Source: Alishewanella jeotgali KCTC 22429
GTDB taxonomy: Bacteria; Pseudomonadota; Gammaproteobacteria; Enterobacterales; Alteromonadaceae
Assembly (NCBI RefSeq): GCF_000245735.1
Contig: NZ_AHTH01000045.1
Span: 1 to 64,000 of the forward strand
Length of the DNA: 64,000 nucleotides
Direction: 5' to 3'
Part shown: positions 18,357 to 27,817 of the stretch, one piece after another
Layout of the letters: each line of letters starts with the position of its first letter
Numbering within the stretch: the stretch's first letter is position 1
Program-made: the position numbers and the translations under genes
Notes under the pieces: generated by a model
The model's input: the letters and a program-made list of their open reading frames with translations, nothing else
Told to the model about the DNA's origin: nothing
Database searches by the model: none

Positions 18357-20807
18357 TTGTTACCTGTTGTAGAGATCCTGCCTAAGCTGTGCCAGATCCT
18401 GGCACAGCAAAACCGCGTCATCTTGTCGGCGCCACCGGGTGCCGGTAAATCGACGTATTTGCCGCTGTATCTGTTACAGCAGCCGCAGTTTGCCGGTAAG
18501 AAGATCCTGTTGCTGGAGCCGCGCCGCCTGGCGGCACGCAGCATTGCTGCCTATCTGGCACAGCAATTGGGTGAGCCGGTCGGTAAAACAGTGGGCTATC
18601 AAATCCGCCAGGACAGTCAATTTAGCGCTACTACCCGGCTATTGATTGTGACTGAGGGCATTTTAACCCGAAAAATTCAGCAAGATCCGCTGTTATCTAC
18701 GGTGGATTTATTAATATTCGACGAATTTCACGAACGTTCGCTGCATGCCGATCTGGGGTTAGCGCTGGCGTTAGAGGTGCAGCAACTAAATGAACAGTTA
18801 AAGCTGCTGGTGATGTCGGCGACGCTGGATTGTCAGGCATTGCAGCAGTATTTGCAGGCGCCGCTGCTGCAAAGCGACGGTCGCAGCTATCCGGTTGAGA
18901 TCCGCTATCAGCCGCCGACGCCGGTGTCGAAAGAACCGCTGGCATTACAGGCCGCTAAGCTGGCATTGCAGGCTTATCGCCAGCACGGCGGCAATCTGCT
19001 GGTATTTTTACCCGGTCAGGCCGAAATTCAGCAGGCCGCCATTTGGTTACAGAGCCAGGGCTTGCCGCCTGAGCTGCGAGTCTGGCCCCTGCTCGGTAGC
19101 CTCAGCCTGGCGCAGCAACAAGCCGCTATTGCCGCGCCACCGGCCGGCCAGCATAAAATTGTGCTGGCGACTAATCTGGCCGAAACCAGCTTAACCATTG
19201 AAGGCATTACCGTGGTGGTAGACAGTGGCCAGGCGCGCCGGGCCAGCTATCAGGCGCGTAATGGCCTGACCAAACTGGAAACCGTTGCCATTAGCCAGGC
19301 TGCCGCGGTGCAGCGCGCCGGTCGCGCCGGTCGTTTGGCAGCGGGTATTTGCTACCGGCTGGATACGCCGGAGCAATGGCAGCGCCGCCCGGCTTTCGAG
19401 CCGCCGGAGATTGAACTGGCGGAATTAACCCAGCTGCGGCTGGAGCTGGCCGTCTGGGGTTGTCAGCCAGAGGCGTTAAACTGGTTAACGGCCCCGGCCA
19501 GCGGTAATCTGGCCGCGGCGACGGCCTTATTGCAGCAACTACAGGTGCTGGATGCCAAAGGGCAGCTTAGCCGCTATGGTCGTGAACTGTATCAGTTTGG
19601 TACCGATATCCGGCTGGCCAGTATGTTGCAGCATGCCAGGCAGCTGGAAAAAAGCACCGCCGGTGCTGGTTGGCTGGCCGCCTTGTTAGCTGCCTTGCTG
19701 GAAGACAGCCGGCCCGCTACGCAGGACCTGTATCAACAACTCGCGCTGTTACAGCAGCGGCGGCCACCTTTTGCCAGCTTATACCCGCAGGCCGAGCAGT
19801 TTGCCCGCAAGCTCGGCGTGAGCAAGCTGACGACCTTGCCACTGCAATTGCTGCCAACCTTATTGCTACGCGCCTTTCCGGATCGGCTGGCGCAGCGCCG
19901 TGGTCAGGGCTATTTACTGGCCAATGGTTGTGGCGCGGTATTGGCGCCGGATGATCCCTTGTCGGGGCAAGCCTTGTTGGTGGTGAGCAGCAGCCGAGAC
20001 TATCAGCAGCAAAACCGCATTAGTCAGGCGGTGGCGATTACGCTGGACGAAGTACTGGCGGACTGGCCTGAGTTAAGCTGGCAAGCTTACAGCGGCTGGG
20101 ATGAGCAAAAGCAGGCGTTTTTTAGCGAACAGCAACTGCGCTTTGGCCAGTTAATCCTGCAGCGTAGGCCGGCGCAGTTACAGCTGGACCCCCAGCTCAG
20201 ACAGCAAGCCTGGCTTGACTATCTGCTGCGTAAGGGTTTGCAATTATTGCCGTTTAACGACCATTGCCGGCAACTGCAGCAGCGGCTGGCGCTGGCGCGC
20301 ACTGTGGACAGCAGCTTACCGGATCTGAGCGATGCTGCCTTACTAACGACCTTATCCGTCTGGCTGGGCCCCTACCTTGGCGAGCTGAATAAGCTGACGG
20401 AGCTACAACAACTGCCGTTATACAATTTACTGTGGCAGCAGCTGAGTTACCGGCAGCAACAGCAACTGAACGAGTGGTTACCGGAACACTGGCAAACCCC
20501 AGCTGGCTCCAGAGTCAGTATTGATTACACCCTGCCGGGTGGACCGGGTTTTTCAGTCAGGGTTCAGGAAATGTATGGTCAACTCGTTTCGCCGACGGTG
20601 CTGGCCGGGCAACTGGCCCTGACGCTGACGTTGCTGTCACCGGGGCGGCAGCCGCTGCAAATTACCCGCGATCTGGCGAGCTTCTGGCAACAAGCCTGGC
20701 CTGAGGTAAAAAAGGAAATGAAAGGGCGTTACCCTAAACACTATTGGCCGGACGATCCGGCGACGGCGCTGCCGACCACCAAAACTAAAAAAGCGATGCA
20801 GTTATGA
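18357..20807 (+). CDS. hrpB: ATP-dependent RNA helicase HrpB
   Basis: DEAH-box superfamily 2 helicase; the biological role is poorly known. Motif I is SAPPGAGKST, motif II is FDEFHERS (DEFH, typical of HrpB), and motif III is VMSATLD. TNLAETSLTIEGITVVVDSGQARR and QRAGRAGR form motifs V and VI. The C-terminal HrpB domain includes SRVSIDYTLPGGPGFSVRVQEMYG. It uses a TTG start with GAGAG upstream, giving 816 residues against about 809 in E. coli. It overlaps mrcB by four bases; hrpB-mrcB adjacency is the same as in E. coli. Confidence 0.95.
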   Translation: MLPVVEILPKLCQILAQQNRVILSAPPGAGKSTYLPLYLLQQPQFAGKKILLLEPRRLAARSIAAYLAQQLGEPVGKTVGYQIRQDSQFSATTRLLIVTEGILTRKIQQDPLLSTVDLLIFDEFHERSLHADLGLALALEVQQLNEQLKLLVMSATLDCQALQQYLQAPLLQSDGRSYPVEIRYQPPTPVSKEPLALQAAKLALQAYRQHGGNLLVFLPGQAEIQQAAIWLQSQGLPPELRVWPLLGSLSLAQQQAAIAAPPAGQHKIVLATNLAETSLTIEGITVVVDSGQARRASYQARNGLTKLETVAISQAAAVQRAGRAGRLAAGICYRLDTPEQWQRRPAFEPPEIELAELTQLRLELAVWGCQPEALNWLTAPASGNLAAATALLQQLQVLDAKGQLSRYGRELYQFGTDIRLASMLQHARQLEKSTAGAGWLAALLAALLEDSRPATQDLYQQLALLQQRRPPFASLYPQAEQFARKLGVSKLTTLPLQLLPTLLLRAFPDRLAQRRGQGYLLANGCGAVLAPDDPLSGQALLVVSSSRDYQQQNRISQAVAITLDEVLADWPELSWQAYSGWDEQKQAFFSEQQLRFGQLILQRRPAQLQLDPQLRQQAWLDYLLRKGLQLLPFNDHCRQLQQRLALARTVDSSLPDLSDAALLTTLSVWLGPYLGELNKLTELQQLPLYNLLWQQLSYRQQQQLNEWLPEHWQTPAGSRVSIDYTLPGGPGFSVRVQEMYGQLVSPTVLAGQLALTLTLLSPGRQPLQITRDLASFWQQAWPEVKKEMKGRYPKHYWPDDPATALPTTKTKKAMQL

Positions 20808-23047
20808 GCCGAAAGCGCAGCAAAAAAGCCGTATCCAGCAGCCGTCCGGGCCGCTGGTGGCGCCTGATCTGGCAAACCAGCCTGAAACTGGCGTTGGCGC
20901 TGGTACTCGGGCTGGGCATTTATCTGATTTATCTCGACAGTAAGATCACCAGTACCTTCTCCGGCCAAAAATGGCAGATCCCGGCACAAATTTATGGCCG
21001 CAGCCTGACCCTCTATCCGGGCCTGTTTCTAACCCAGGCCAATCTGGTGCGGGAGCTGGAGCAATTGCAGTACCGGCGCAGTGACCAGCTAACCGGTCCC
21101 GGGCAGTTTAATGTGCGTGGCGGCAGCGTTACCATATTCCGGCGCGGCTTTGTTTACCTGGAGGGCGAAGTCCCCGCTGAACAGTTTAGTGTTGAGTTTA
21201 ACCGCAATGGCGTTAGCCGTATTGTCCGCCAGAATAGCGCGGTTGATTTTGCCCGGCTGGAGCCGCAATTGATTGAACATCTGGTGTCGGCTGAGCAGGA
21301 AGACCGCGAGCTGGTCAGGCTGGAGCGGGTACCTGAGCTACTGAAAGAAACCTTATTGCTGGTTGAAGACCGTGATTTTTATCAGCACAGGGGCGTTTCC
21401 CCCTTATCGATAGTGCGGGCTTTCTTCGTCAATCTGAGTGCCGGGCGCACAGTGCAGGGCGGTTCTACCCTGACCCAGCAGCTGGCAAAGAATATGTATC
21501 TGACACAGGACCGTACCCTGTGGCGGAAAATCAACGAGGCCTTTATTGCGCTGGTGCTGGAATACCGCTTTAGTAAAGATCAGATCCTGGAAGCCTATCT
21601 GAATGAGATCTATCTGGGGCAAAACCATAATAATGCGATCCACGGTTTTGGTCTGGGTAGCCGCTTTTATTTTGGTAAACCGCTGGCCGAGCTAAATCCG
21701 GAACAGTACGCCTTGCTGATCGGTATTGTCAAAGGTCCGGGCTTTTACGACCCGCGCCGGTTTCCACAGCGCGCGCAACAGCGCCGGGATCTGGTGCTGC
21801 GGTTGATGTTTGAACAGCATTTGCTGGATAAAACCGCCTATGAGCGCGCCATTGCGACACCACTTAGGGTGATTGAACGCGGCCAGTTCCTGAATGCCAA
21901 TTTCCCCGCTTATCTGGATGCCGTGCGCAAAGAGTTGCGGCAACTGAACCTGGATAGCCGGATGTTGCATAGCGGCATTAAAGTCTTTACCTATCTGGAT
22001 CCGCTGGCGCAAATTCAGGCCGAGCGCACAGTGTCCGATACGGTGCCGGCGATGAACCCGGAGCTGGAGGCAGCGATGCTGGTCGTTGATTATCAGCAAG
22101 CGGCGATTAAGGCGTTGGTTGGCAGTAAAACCGCTGGTTTCGCCGGCTTTAACCGGGCACTGGATGCCCGCCGGCCGATTGGCAGTCTGGTTAAGCCACC
22201 GATTTATCTGGAGGCATTGGCACAGCGCGGTCGTTATACACTGGGCACTATGCTGGACGATAGCCCAATCAGTCTAAGGAACAATAATCAGGATTGGCAG
22301 CCGCAAAACTTTGATAAAAAATTCCGCGGTGACGTCTCTCTGCTGCGCTCCTTGGCCGACTCACTGAATGTGCCAACAGTGCGGCTCGGTTTGCAGCTCG
22401 GGCTGCCAAAGGTGCAGGACAGTTTGCGCCGGTTGGGGCTGGAGCGGCGGGTCAATTTGTATCCGTCAGCCTTACTGGGCGCTATTGATTTAAGCCCCTA
22501 TGAAGTCACCCAGCTATACCAGACTATTGCGAACAATGGGGTGCATCAGCCATTAGCCACAGTGCTGGCACTGACCGATCAGCAAGGTAGCGCGCTCTAT
22601 CAAAGATCACAACAGCCAAGCCGGCGTTATCCGGTGGAAGATATTTATCTGCTGCACTACGCGATGATTGAATCAACCCTAACCGGCACCGCCCAGTCGC
22701 TGGCGCGCAGCTGGCCCAGACCGACTTTTGCCGGCAAAACCGGGACTTCCAGTGATTACCGCGACAGCTGGTTTGCCGGTTTTGACCAGGACACTCTGGT
22801 AACAGTATGGCTGGGCCGGGATGATAATAAGAGTACCGGCCTGACCGGTGGTACCGGCGCCTTACGCTTATTTGCCGATTATTTCCGGCAGAAAGGCAGT
22901 CAGAATCTGATCCGCTATATGCCGGAGCAGGTGGAATGGCAGCGTTTTTCGACCAAAAGCGGTTTACCGGTGCCGGACTACTGCCCCAACAGCTGGCTGT
23001 TACCAGCCCATAAAAACTCGCTCTTGGGTTTAGCGGATTGCGATTAA
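20804..23047 (+). CDS. mrcB: Penicillin-binding protein 1B, bifunctional
   Basis: Inner-membrane peptidoglycan synthase with glycosyltransferase and transpeptidase activities. A basic cytoplasmic tail (SRKRSKKAVSSSRPGR) precedes one membrane helix at about residues 25-45, then a UB2H-like region. The glycosyltransferase catalytic Glu is E188 in VEDRDFYQHRGVSPL, with GRTVQGGSTLTQQLAKN after it. The transpeptidase nucleophile is S461 in GSLVKP, followed by DSLNVP and GKTGTSSDYRDSWFAGF. It has 747 residues, shorter than E. coli PBP1B (844), mostly through a shorter C-terminal end. Translation is coupled to hrpB by a four-base overlap. Confidence 0.95.
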   Translation: MSRKRSKKAVSSSRPGRWWRLIWQTSLKLALALVLGLGIYLIYLDSKITSTFSGQKWQIPAQIYGRSLTLYPGLFLTQANLVRELEQLQYRRSDQLTGPGQFNVRGGSVTIFRRGFVYLEGEVPAEQFSVEFNRNGVSRIVRQNSAVDFARLEPQLIEHLVSAEQEDRELVRLERVPELLKETLLLVEDRDFYQHRGVSPLSIVRAFFVNLSAGRTVQGGSTLTQQLAKNMYLTQDRTLWRKINEAFIALVLEYRFSKDQILEAYLNEIYLGQNHNNAIHGFGLGSRFYFGKPLAELNPEQYALLIGIVKGPGFYDPRRFPQRAQQRRDLVLRLMFEQHLLDKTAYERAIATPLRVIERGQFLNANFPAYLDAVRKELRQLNLDSRMLHSGIKVFTYLDPLAQIQAERTVSDTVPAMNPELEAAMLVVDYQQAAIKALVGSKTAGFAGFNRALDARRPIGSLVKPPIYLEALAQRGRYTLGTMLDDSPISLRNNNQDWQPQNFDKKFRGDVSLLRSLADSLNVPTVRLGLQLGLPKVQDSLRRLGLERRVNLYPSALLGAIDLSPYEVTQLYQTIANNGVHQPLATVLALTDQQGSALYQRSQQPSRRYPVEDIYLLHYAMIESTLTGTAQSLARSWPRPTFAGKTGTSSDYRDSWFAGFDQDTLVTVWLGRDDNKSTGLTGGTGALRLFADYFRQKGSQNLIRYMPEQVEWQRFSTKSGLPVPDYCPNSWLLPAHKNSLLGLADCD

Positions 23048-23064
23048 GCTGAGAATACCAAAAT

Positions 23065-23091
23065 AAAACGCCAGCATAGCGCTGGCGTTTT
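23065..23091. terminator. Bidirectional rho-independent terminator between mrcB and hemL
   Basis: A perfect 11-base-pair stem (AAAACGCCAGC / GCTGGCGTTTT) with the five-base loop ATAGC. The arms begin with A-runs and end with T-runs, so it can work in both directions, as expected between two converging genes. Confidence 0.9.
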
Positions 23092-23117
23092 GGTCTAACC
23101 CGATTACTGTTAGCGGT

Positions 23118-24398
23118 TTATAATGCCGAGAAAGCGTAGTCGGCCGCAGCGATGGTTTCCTTTAAGTCCTCTGCGCTATGGGCCAGCGACAGGAAGCCGG
23201 CTTCATAGGCAGAAGGCGCCAGATAGATCCCCTGTTGCAGCATCAGATGGAAGAAGCGTTTAAAGGCGTCGATATCACAGCGGGTGGCTTGCTGGTAGTT
23301 ACTGACCCGGCCTTCGTTGGTGAAGAACAAGCCAAACATACCGCCGACCTGATTAAAGCTCACCGGTACAGCATGTTTAGCTGCAGCCTGAGCTAAGCCT
23401 TTAATCAGCTGGGCGGTTTTTTCGGTTAATGCCTCGTACACCCCCGGCTTGCTGATTTCAGTCAGGGCCGCTAAACCCGCCGCCATTGCAATAGGGTTAC
23501 CGGATAAGGTGCCGGCCTGATACACCGGGCCCAGCGGCGCCAGATGTTGCATAATCTCTTTTTTACCGCCAAAGGCACCAACCGGCATACCGCCACCGAT
23601 GATTTTACCCAGTGTCGTCAGATCCGGTGTTACGCCGTAATAGGCCTGAGCACCACCCAGCGCAACGCGGAAACCCGTCATTACTTCATCAAAGATCAGC
23701 ACACTGCCGTACTCGTCACAAAGGGCGCGCAGCCCCTCTAAAAAGCCAGGCTCAGGCGGAATACAATTCATATTGCCGGCCACCGGCTCGACGATAATAC
23801 AGGCGATCTGATTACCCTGTTCGGCAAATAACTGCTGAATTTGCGGCAGATTATTAAACTCGCAGGTCAGGGTATATTTGGCAAAGTCTGCCGGTACGCC
23901 CGGTGAATTGGGTACGCCCAGCGTCAGGGCGCCAGAGCCGGCTTTAACCAGCAAGGAATCAGCATGACCATGGTAACAGCCTTCAAATTTTACGATGGTA
24001 TCGCGACCGGTATAACCGCGCGCCAGTCGGATTGCGCTCATCGTCGCTTCGGTACCGGAACTGACCATCCGCAGCATTTGCATACTGGGCACCAGTTCAG
24101 CGACTTTTTCGGCCATGGTCACTTCCGCCGGACAGGGCGCACCAAAGCTTAAGCCATTGGCTGCGGCACGAATCACAGCTTCGCGGATCGCCGGATGGTT
24201 ATGGCCCAGTAACATCGGGCCCCAGGAGCCGATATAGTCGATATAGCGTTTGCCATCGACATCAAACAGGTAGGCACCCTCGGCTTTGGCGACGAAGAAA
24301 GGCTCACCGCCAACGCTTTTAAAAGCACGCACCGGCGAGTTAACCCCACCCGGGATAGTGCGCTGCGCGCGTTGAAATAATTCAGATGATAAAGACAT
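23118..24398 (-). CDS. hemL: Glutamate-1-semialdehyde 2,1-aminomutase
   Basis: PLP enzyme of tetrapyrrole synthesis that converts glutamate-1-semialdehyde to 5-aminolevulinate. The PLP lysine is K265 in [18 protein letters not shown], the same number as in E. coli. [16 protein letters not shown] at the start and [15 protein letters not shown] before the lysine are signature regions. The length of 426 residues is the same as E. coli HemL. It lies 18 bases after pyrB on the same strand, with hemJ two genes upstream, so two heme-synthesis genes sit in this cluster. Confidence 0.97.
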   Translation of the reverse strand: MSLSSELFQRAQRTIPGGVNSPVRAFKSVGGEPFFVAKAEGAYLFDVDGKRYIDYIGSWGPMLLGHNHPAIREAVIRAAANGLSFGAPCPAEVTMAEKVAELVPSMQMLRMVSSGTEATMSAIRLARGYTGRDTIVKFEGCYHGHADSLLVKAGSGALTLGVPNSPGVPADFAKYTLTCEFNNLPQIQQLFAEQGNQIACIIVEPVAGNMNCIPPEPGFLEGLRALCDEYGSVLIFDEVMTGFRVALGGAQAYYGVTPDLTTLGKIIGGGMPVGAFGGKKEIMQHLAPLGPVYQAGTLSGNPIAMAAGLAALTEISKPGVYEALTEKTAQLIKGLAQAAAKHAVPVSFNQVGGMFGLFFTNEGRVSNYQQATRCDIDAFKRFFHLMLQQGIYLAPSAYEAGFLSLAHSAEDLKETIAAADYAFSAL

Positions 24399-24416
24399 AA
24401 TAATTCCTATAACCGC

Positions 24417-25433
24417 TTATTTATTGGTGTACCAAGGCACAGTGCACTCGTAGTCCTGTACCAGATCCTGTACGCCTAAGGTCAGCGCAAACAGTGCCAT
24501 CCGCACCAGAATACCGTTATCCGCCTGGCGGAAGATGGCCAGATTTGGATTCAGGTTTAAATCATTATCCAACTCGTTTGCTTCCAGCCGCGAGTCGCGC
24601 GGCAGCGGGTGCATAATCACGGTATTGGATTTACAGTGCCGGGTGTAAATTTCCTGGTTCAGCCGGAACTTGCCGCGGTACTGATTGGCCTCGGCTTTAG
24701 AGGGGAAGCGCTCTTCCTGGATCCGGGTCTGATAGACGATATCGGCATTCAGATTGCCTTCCAGTTTATCGGTAATGGTTAAGCGGTGGCCGGCATTATC
24801 CAGGGCACTGACCACTTCATCCGGCATCGCCAGCTCTTGCGGCGAAATCAGGGTGATCTTGAGGTTGTTATACAGTGCCAGCAATTTAGATAACGAATGC
24901 ACGGTACGGCCAAACTTCAGATCGCCGACCATCGCAATATGCATACCATCAATACTCTGGCCCGAGGCCTGGAGTTCGCGTTCAATGGTAAACAGGTCCA
25001 GAAGGGCTTGCGTGGGGTGCTCATTGGCACCGTCGCCACCATTTAATACCGGTACCCGGCTGCCCTCAGCAAATTCTGCGACAGAGCCGGCCTGAGGATG
25101 GCGCATTGCTATCACATCGCTGTAACTGCTGATCACCCGCGCGGTATCATACAAGGACTCACCTTTGGATAAGGCGGAGGACTCCATACCGGTGGTTTCG
25201 CGGACTTCGCCACCTAACAGGTTAAAGGCACAACCAAAGCTGACCCGGGTGCGGGTACTGGGTTCGAAAAATAAATTACCAAGGATGGCACCATCCAGAA
25301 CTCGGGTGCGTTTCTTCCGACTGGCATAAGGTGCCATTTTGCGGGCGATCTGAAAAATATACTGGATATTGTCACGGTCGAACTGTTTGACCGACAGAAT
25401 ATGCTGACCTTTAAAGCTCATCGGGATGCTCAC
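24417..25433 (-). CDS. pyrB: Aspartate carbamoyltransferase
   Basis: Condenses aspartate and carbamoyl phosphate in pyrimidine synthesis. Carbamoyl-phosphate-binding FEPSTRTRVSFG and the HPTQALLDLFTIERE and MVGDLKFGRTVHSL segments are diagnostic, and MRHPQAGSVAEFAEGSRVPVLNGGDG is intact. The product has 338 residues, longer than E. coli PyrB (311), with an extra C-terminal tail ending CTVPWYTNK. No pyrI regulatory gene is adjacent. The start shown is GTG; an ATG four codons later (25421) is equally plausible because neither has a strong ribosome site. Confidence 0.93.
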   Translation of the reverse strand: MSIPMSFKGQHILSVKQFDRDNIQYIFQIARKMAPYASRKKRTRVLDGAILGNLFFEPSTRTRVSFGCAFNLLGGEVRETTGMESSALSKGESLYDTARVISSYSDVIAMRHPQAGSVAEFAEGSRVPVLNGGDGANEHPTQALLDLFTIERELQASGQSIDGMHIAMVGDLKFGRTVHSLSKLLALYNNLKITLISPQELAMPDEVVSALDNAGHRLTITDKLEGNLNADIVYQTRIQEERFPSKAEANQYRGKFRLNQEIYTRHCKSNTVIMHPLPRDSRLEANELDNDLNLNPNLAIFRQADNGILVRMALFALTLGVQDLVQDYECTVPWYTNK

Positions 25434-25464
25434 TTGTCGTAGGGCTGGGCAAAACGGCTAGCTG

Positions 25465-25470
25465 ATTATA
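25465..25470 (-). promoter_or_regulatory. Candidate pyrB promoter -10 element
   Basis: A perfect TATAAT on the minus strand, about 30-40 bases before the pyrB start codons. The -35 region (TTTAGC at 17-base spacing) is weak and overlaps the hairpin at the end of hemJ. It suggests that pyrB-hemL has its own promoter. Confidence 0.4.
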
Positions 25471-25475
25471 CGACA

Positions 25476-25500
25476 AAGCCGCTGTCGGCTAAAGCGGCTT
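25476..25500 (-). terminator. Hairpin overlapping the hemJ stop codon
   Basis: An eight-base-pair stem (AAGCCGCT / AGCGGCTT) with a nine-base loop that contains the hemJ stop codon, followed on the minus strand by TTTGTCG. The short T-run makes it a weak terminator at best; it separates the clc-hemJ genes from pyrB-hemL. Confidence 0.4.
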
Positions 25501-25920
25501 CAGTATCGCTAATATAATTATCGCCAGTAGCAGCAGTACCGGCAGTTCATTAAAGATGCGATAAAAACGCGCCGAACGCCGGTTGCGATTATGTTTAAAA
25601 TCGGCCAACAGCTTAAAGCAGTAGCCATGATAGAGATACAGTATTGTCACCAGTAGTAGTTTGTAATGCAGCCAGCTACTTACCGCGAACCAGGCCCGGC
25701 CATAGCTGACGATCAACAGCAAGCCAAATACCAGTGTTAGGATGGCAAAAGGTGTCACAAAGTACAGTAAGCGCCGCTCCATCACCTTAAAGGTGGCATC
25801 GCAGTCCGGGCTTCGGGTTTCGGCATGATAGACAAACAGCCGTGGTAAATAAAAAATACCGGCAAACCAGGCCACCATAAAAAACACATGCAGGGCTTTG
25901 TAAATCAGGATTAGCGTCAT
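25489..25920 (-). CDS. hemJ: Protoporphyrinogen IX oxidase, HemJ family
   Basis: Inner-membrane enzyme of the HemJ (UPF0093) type that oxidises protoporphyrinogen IX to protoporphyrin IX. The start MTLILIYKALHVFFMVAWFAGIFYLPRLFVYH carries the conserved histidine (H11) and the W-F-A-G-x-F-Y-L-P-R-L motif. Four to five hydrophobic helices and the ERRLLYFVTPFA segment complete the family pattern. It has 143 residues, the expected size. It overlaps the ClC gene upstream by four bases and lies near hemL, consistent with heme synthesis. Confidence 0.88.
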   Translation of the reverse strand: MTLILIYKALHVFFMVAWFAGIFYLPRLFVYHAETRSPDCDATFKVMERRLLYFVTPFAILTLVFGLLLIVSYGRAWFAVSSWLHYKLLLVTILYLYHGYCFKLLADFKHNRNRRSARFYRIFNELPVLLLLAIIILAILKPL

Positions 25921-27620
25921 ATTAAATTATTCTGTTTAATCAGCAGGGCCCGCAACTGGTCCCAGCGGATAATGCCAATAGGTTCGGTTGGATCTTGCTG
26001 GTAAATATACACCAGCCCTTCACGGCGATCTTCCAGTTCATGCAACACTTCAGCCATGGTTGCCTGATGTGACAAGCCTTTTACTGCGGCATACTGAATA
26101 CTGCTGTCGCCACTGAGTGATAAGCTGACATCATATTGCGCAGTATAAAACTGCACACTATCACCTTCATGGCGCTTGATCAGTAACTGTTGCGGTGGTT
26201 GGAGCTGCGCTAATACCTGACGCACGTTGTGTTCATCGGGATCGGCCAGCAGCTGATAATCCTGAGTTAACACCGCCAGTACCCCGACTTTTTGCAGCAC
26301 GTCATCCGCCGGTGACAGCTTATAGGGCAGCTGCATAAAATCGAGCTGGGTCATAAAGATGGATTTATTATTAAAAAACTGCACCGTGGTGACATAGGCG
26401 GTAACAATCACCAACATGGCCGGCAACACGATTTGCTGGTTTGCCGCCAGCTCCATTACTGCCACCAGCGCTGCCAGGGGCGCATGCAGGGTGGCTGCCA
26501 TCAGGCCAGCCATACCTAATACCGCATAGGTGCCCGAGTTACTGGTGTTATCAACCAGCACCGCCGGTACAATCGCCAGGATGGTACCCAAAACGACACC
26601 CATACCAAAGATCGGACCGATAATGCCGCCGGGTACACCCAGACCGATGGCACAGAGCGTCAGAATCATTTTGCCAGCTAATAATAGCAATAACAAATGC
26701 ACTGCAGTTGGGCTGTCGATGGCAAACTGGATAGCGCCGGTTTCTGCGCCCATCGCATGGGGAATAACATAGCCAACCGCAGCGGTGATCACGCCCGCCA
26801 GTGCCAGCCGCAGCAATAAGGGCCAGTTTTTGAACCATTGCAGCATCCGCATTAAATTACGGTTAAATAACCAGGCAAAGGCGCCAATCACCACCCCACA
26901 AAGCACCAGATAGGGAAAATGCCAGACACTAAGACTGATAATCTCCAGCGCTGCCAGTTCTTTATCGTGGCCAAATACCAGCTGGGTCGCCATGGCACCG
27001 ACGACGGAGGCGAGCATCACCGGAATAAAGACATGAATACGGTATTCACGCAGTACCACTTCCATCACAAAGATCATCGCCGCCAGCGGGGTATTAAAAG
27101 ACGCCGCTATCGCGGCAGCAATACCGCAACCGGCCAGAATACGTACGCTGTTGTAAGGCAGCTGCAGATAGCGGCCAACAGTACTGGCACCATAGGCGCC
27201 AAGATGTACCGACGGGCCTTCACGGCCGACCGAGAAACCGCTGGCCAGTGCCAGAATGCCGCCAAAAAACTGATTCAGAGTATTGCGAAACGGCATAATG
27301 CCGTAAGCTGTTTTGATGCGGTGAATGACAAAAGGAATCCCAAGCCGGTAGTGTTTATAGCCGGTTGCCAGGGCGATTAAGCCAATTAAGGTAGCGCCAA
27401 GCAGCGGTAACAACCAGCGGTACTCGGCACTGATGCTGCTAAAGTCGTCGCTGTGCTGCAAAAAGAAACCCTGGATGCCGATAATCGCCAGCCGGAATAG
27501 AATAATCAGCAGCGCCGCAATCAGCCCGCCCAGCATTCCCAGCAGACAGAGTTGTAACGAAGTTTGAGGAATCGCCAGCCGCCGTTGTAAAGCAGGTAGG
27601 TGATCTTGCCAGCGCCGCAT
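25917..27620 (-). CDS. ClC-family chloride/proton transporter with C-terminal CBS region
   Basis: Inner-membrane ClC protein of 567 residues. The gating glutamate is E134 in GREGPSVHLG and the internal proton glutamate aligns with E187 in FVMEVVLREY, so proton-coupled exchange is likely. GVPGGIIGPIFGMG corresponds to the GGIFAP region. The anion-site serine motif GSGIP is replaced by RLGIP (L93), and the tyrosine near the end of the membrane domain appears to be F422; these alignments are by eye. The last 140 residues form a cytosolic CBS-like regulatory part. Located next to erpA, as clcA is in E. coli, but the sequence is not a close ClcA match, so I give no symbol. Confidence 0.85.
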   Translation of the reverse strand: MRRWQDHLPALQRRLAIPQTSLQLCLLGMLGGLIAALLIILFRLAIIGIQGFFLQHSDDFSSISAEYRWLLPLLGATLIGLIALATGYKHYRLGIPFVIHRIKTAYGIMPFRNTLNQFFGGILALASGFSVGREGPSVHLGAYGASTVGRYLQLPYNSVRILAGCGIAAAIAASFNTPLAAMIFVMEVVLREYRIHVFIPVMLASVVGAMATQLVFGHDKELAALEIISLSVWHFPYLVLCGVVIGAFAWLFNRNLMRMLQWFKNWPLLLRLALAGVITAAVGYVIPHAMGAETGAIQFAIDSPTAVHLLLLLLAGKMILTLCAIGLGVPGGIIGPIFGMGVVLGTILAIVPAVLVDNTSNSGTYAVLGMAGLMAATLHAPLAALVAVMELAANQQIVLPAMLVIVTAYVTTVQFFNNKSIFMTQLDFMQLPYKLSPADDVLQKVGVLAVLTQDYQLLADPDEHNVRQVLAQLQPPQQLLIKRHEGDSVQFYTAQYDVSLSLSGDSSIQYAAVKGLSHQATMAEVLHELEDRREGLVYIYQQDPTEPIGIIRWDQLRALLIKQNNLI

Positions 27621-27754
27621 AACAAAGATTCAGTTTTTAGTTTTAGTGTCAGAAGTTTAACACAAAATTTGTCCGCTGCGTGTTTGCTATGACTGCTGAG
27701 GGAGTGCCCCTGGCAGGCAAAACCCGCGGCGCAGTTAACAGGTGACCACCCGGA

Positions 27755-27779
27755 ATACTTGAATAAATTAGTCAGGTAT
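27755..27779 (+). promoter_or_regulatory. Predicted IscR type 1 binding site upstream of erpA
   Basis: This 25-base site matches the E. coli IscR type 1 consensus ATASYYGACTR-WWW-YAGTCRRSTAT at all positions but one: the left half is ATACTTGAATA and the right half is TAGTCAGGTAT, so only the C of GACT is changed to A. It overlaps the erpA -35 element and spacer, a position suited to repression by [2Fe-2S]-IscR, which is known for erpA in E. coli. The match is by eye. Confidence 0.75.
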
Positions 27780-27787
27780 TAGATAAT
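27759..27787 (+). promoter_or_regulatory. erpA promoter
   Basis: A -35 element TTGAAT (27759-27764) and a -10 element GATAAT (27782-27787) with a 17-base spacer. Transcription would start about 25 bases before the erpA ATG. The predicted IscR operator overlies it. Confidence 0.65.
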
Positions 27788-27817
27788 CCACACTGTTGTA
27801 ACCCGGTTGGAGCCATC

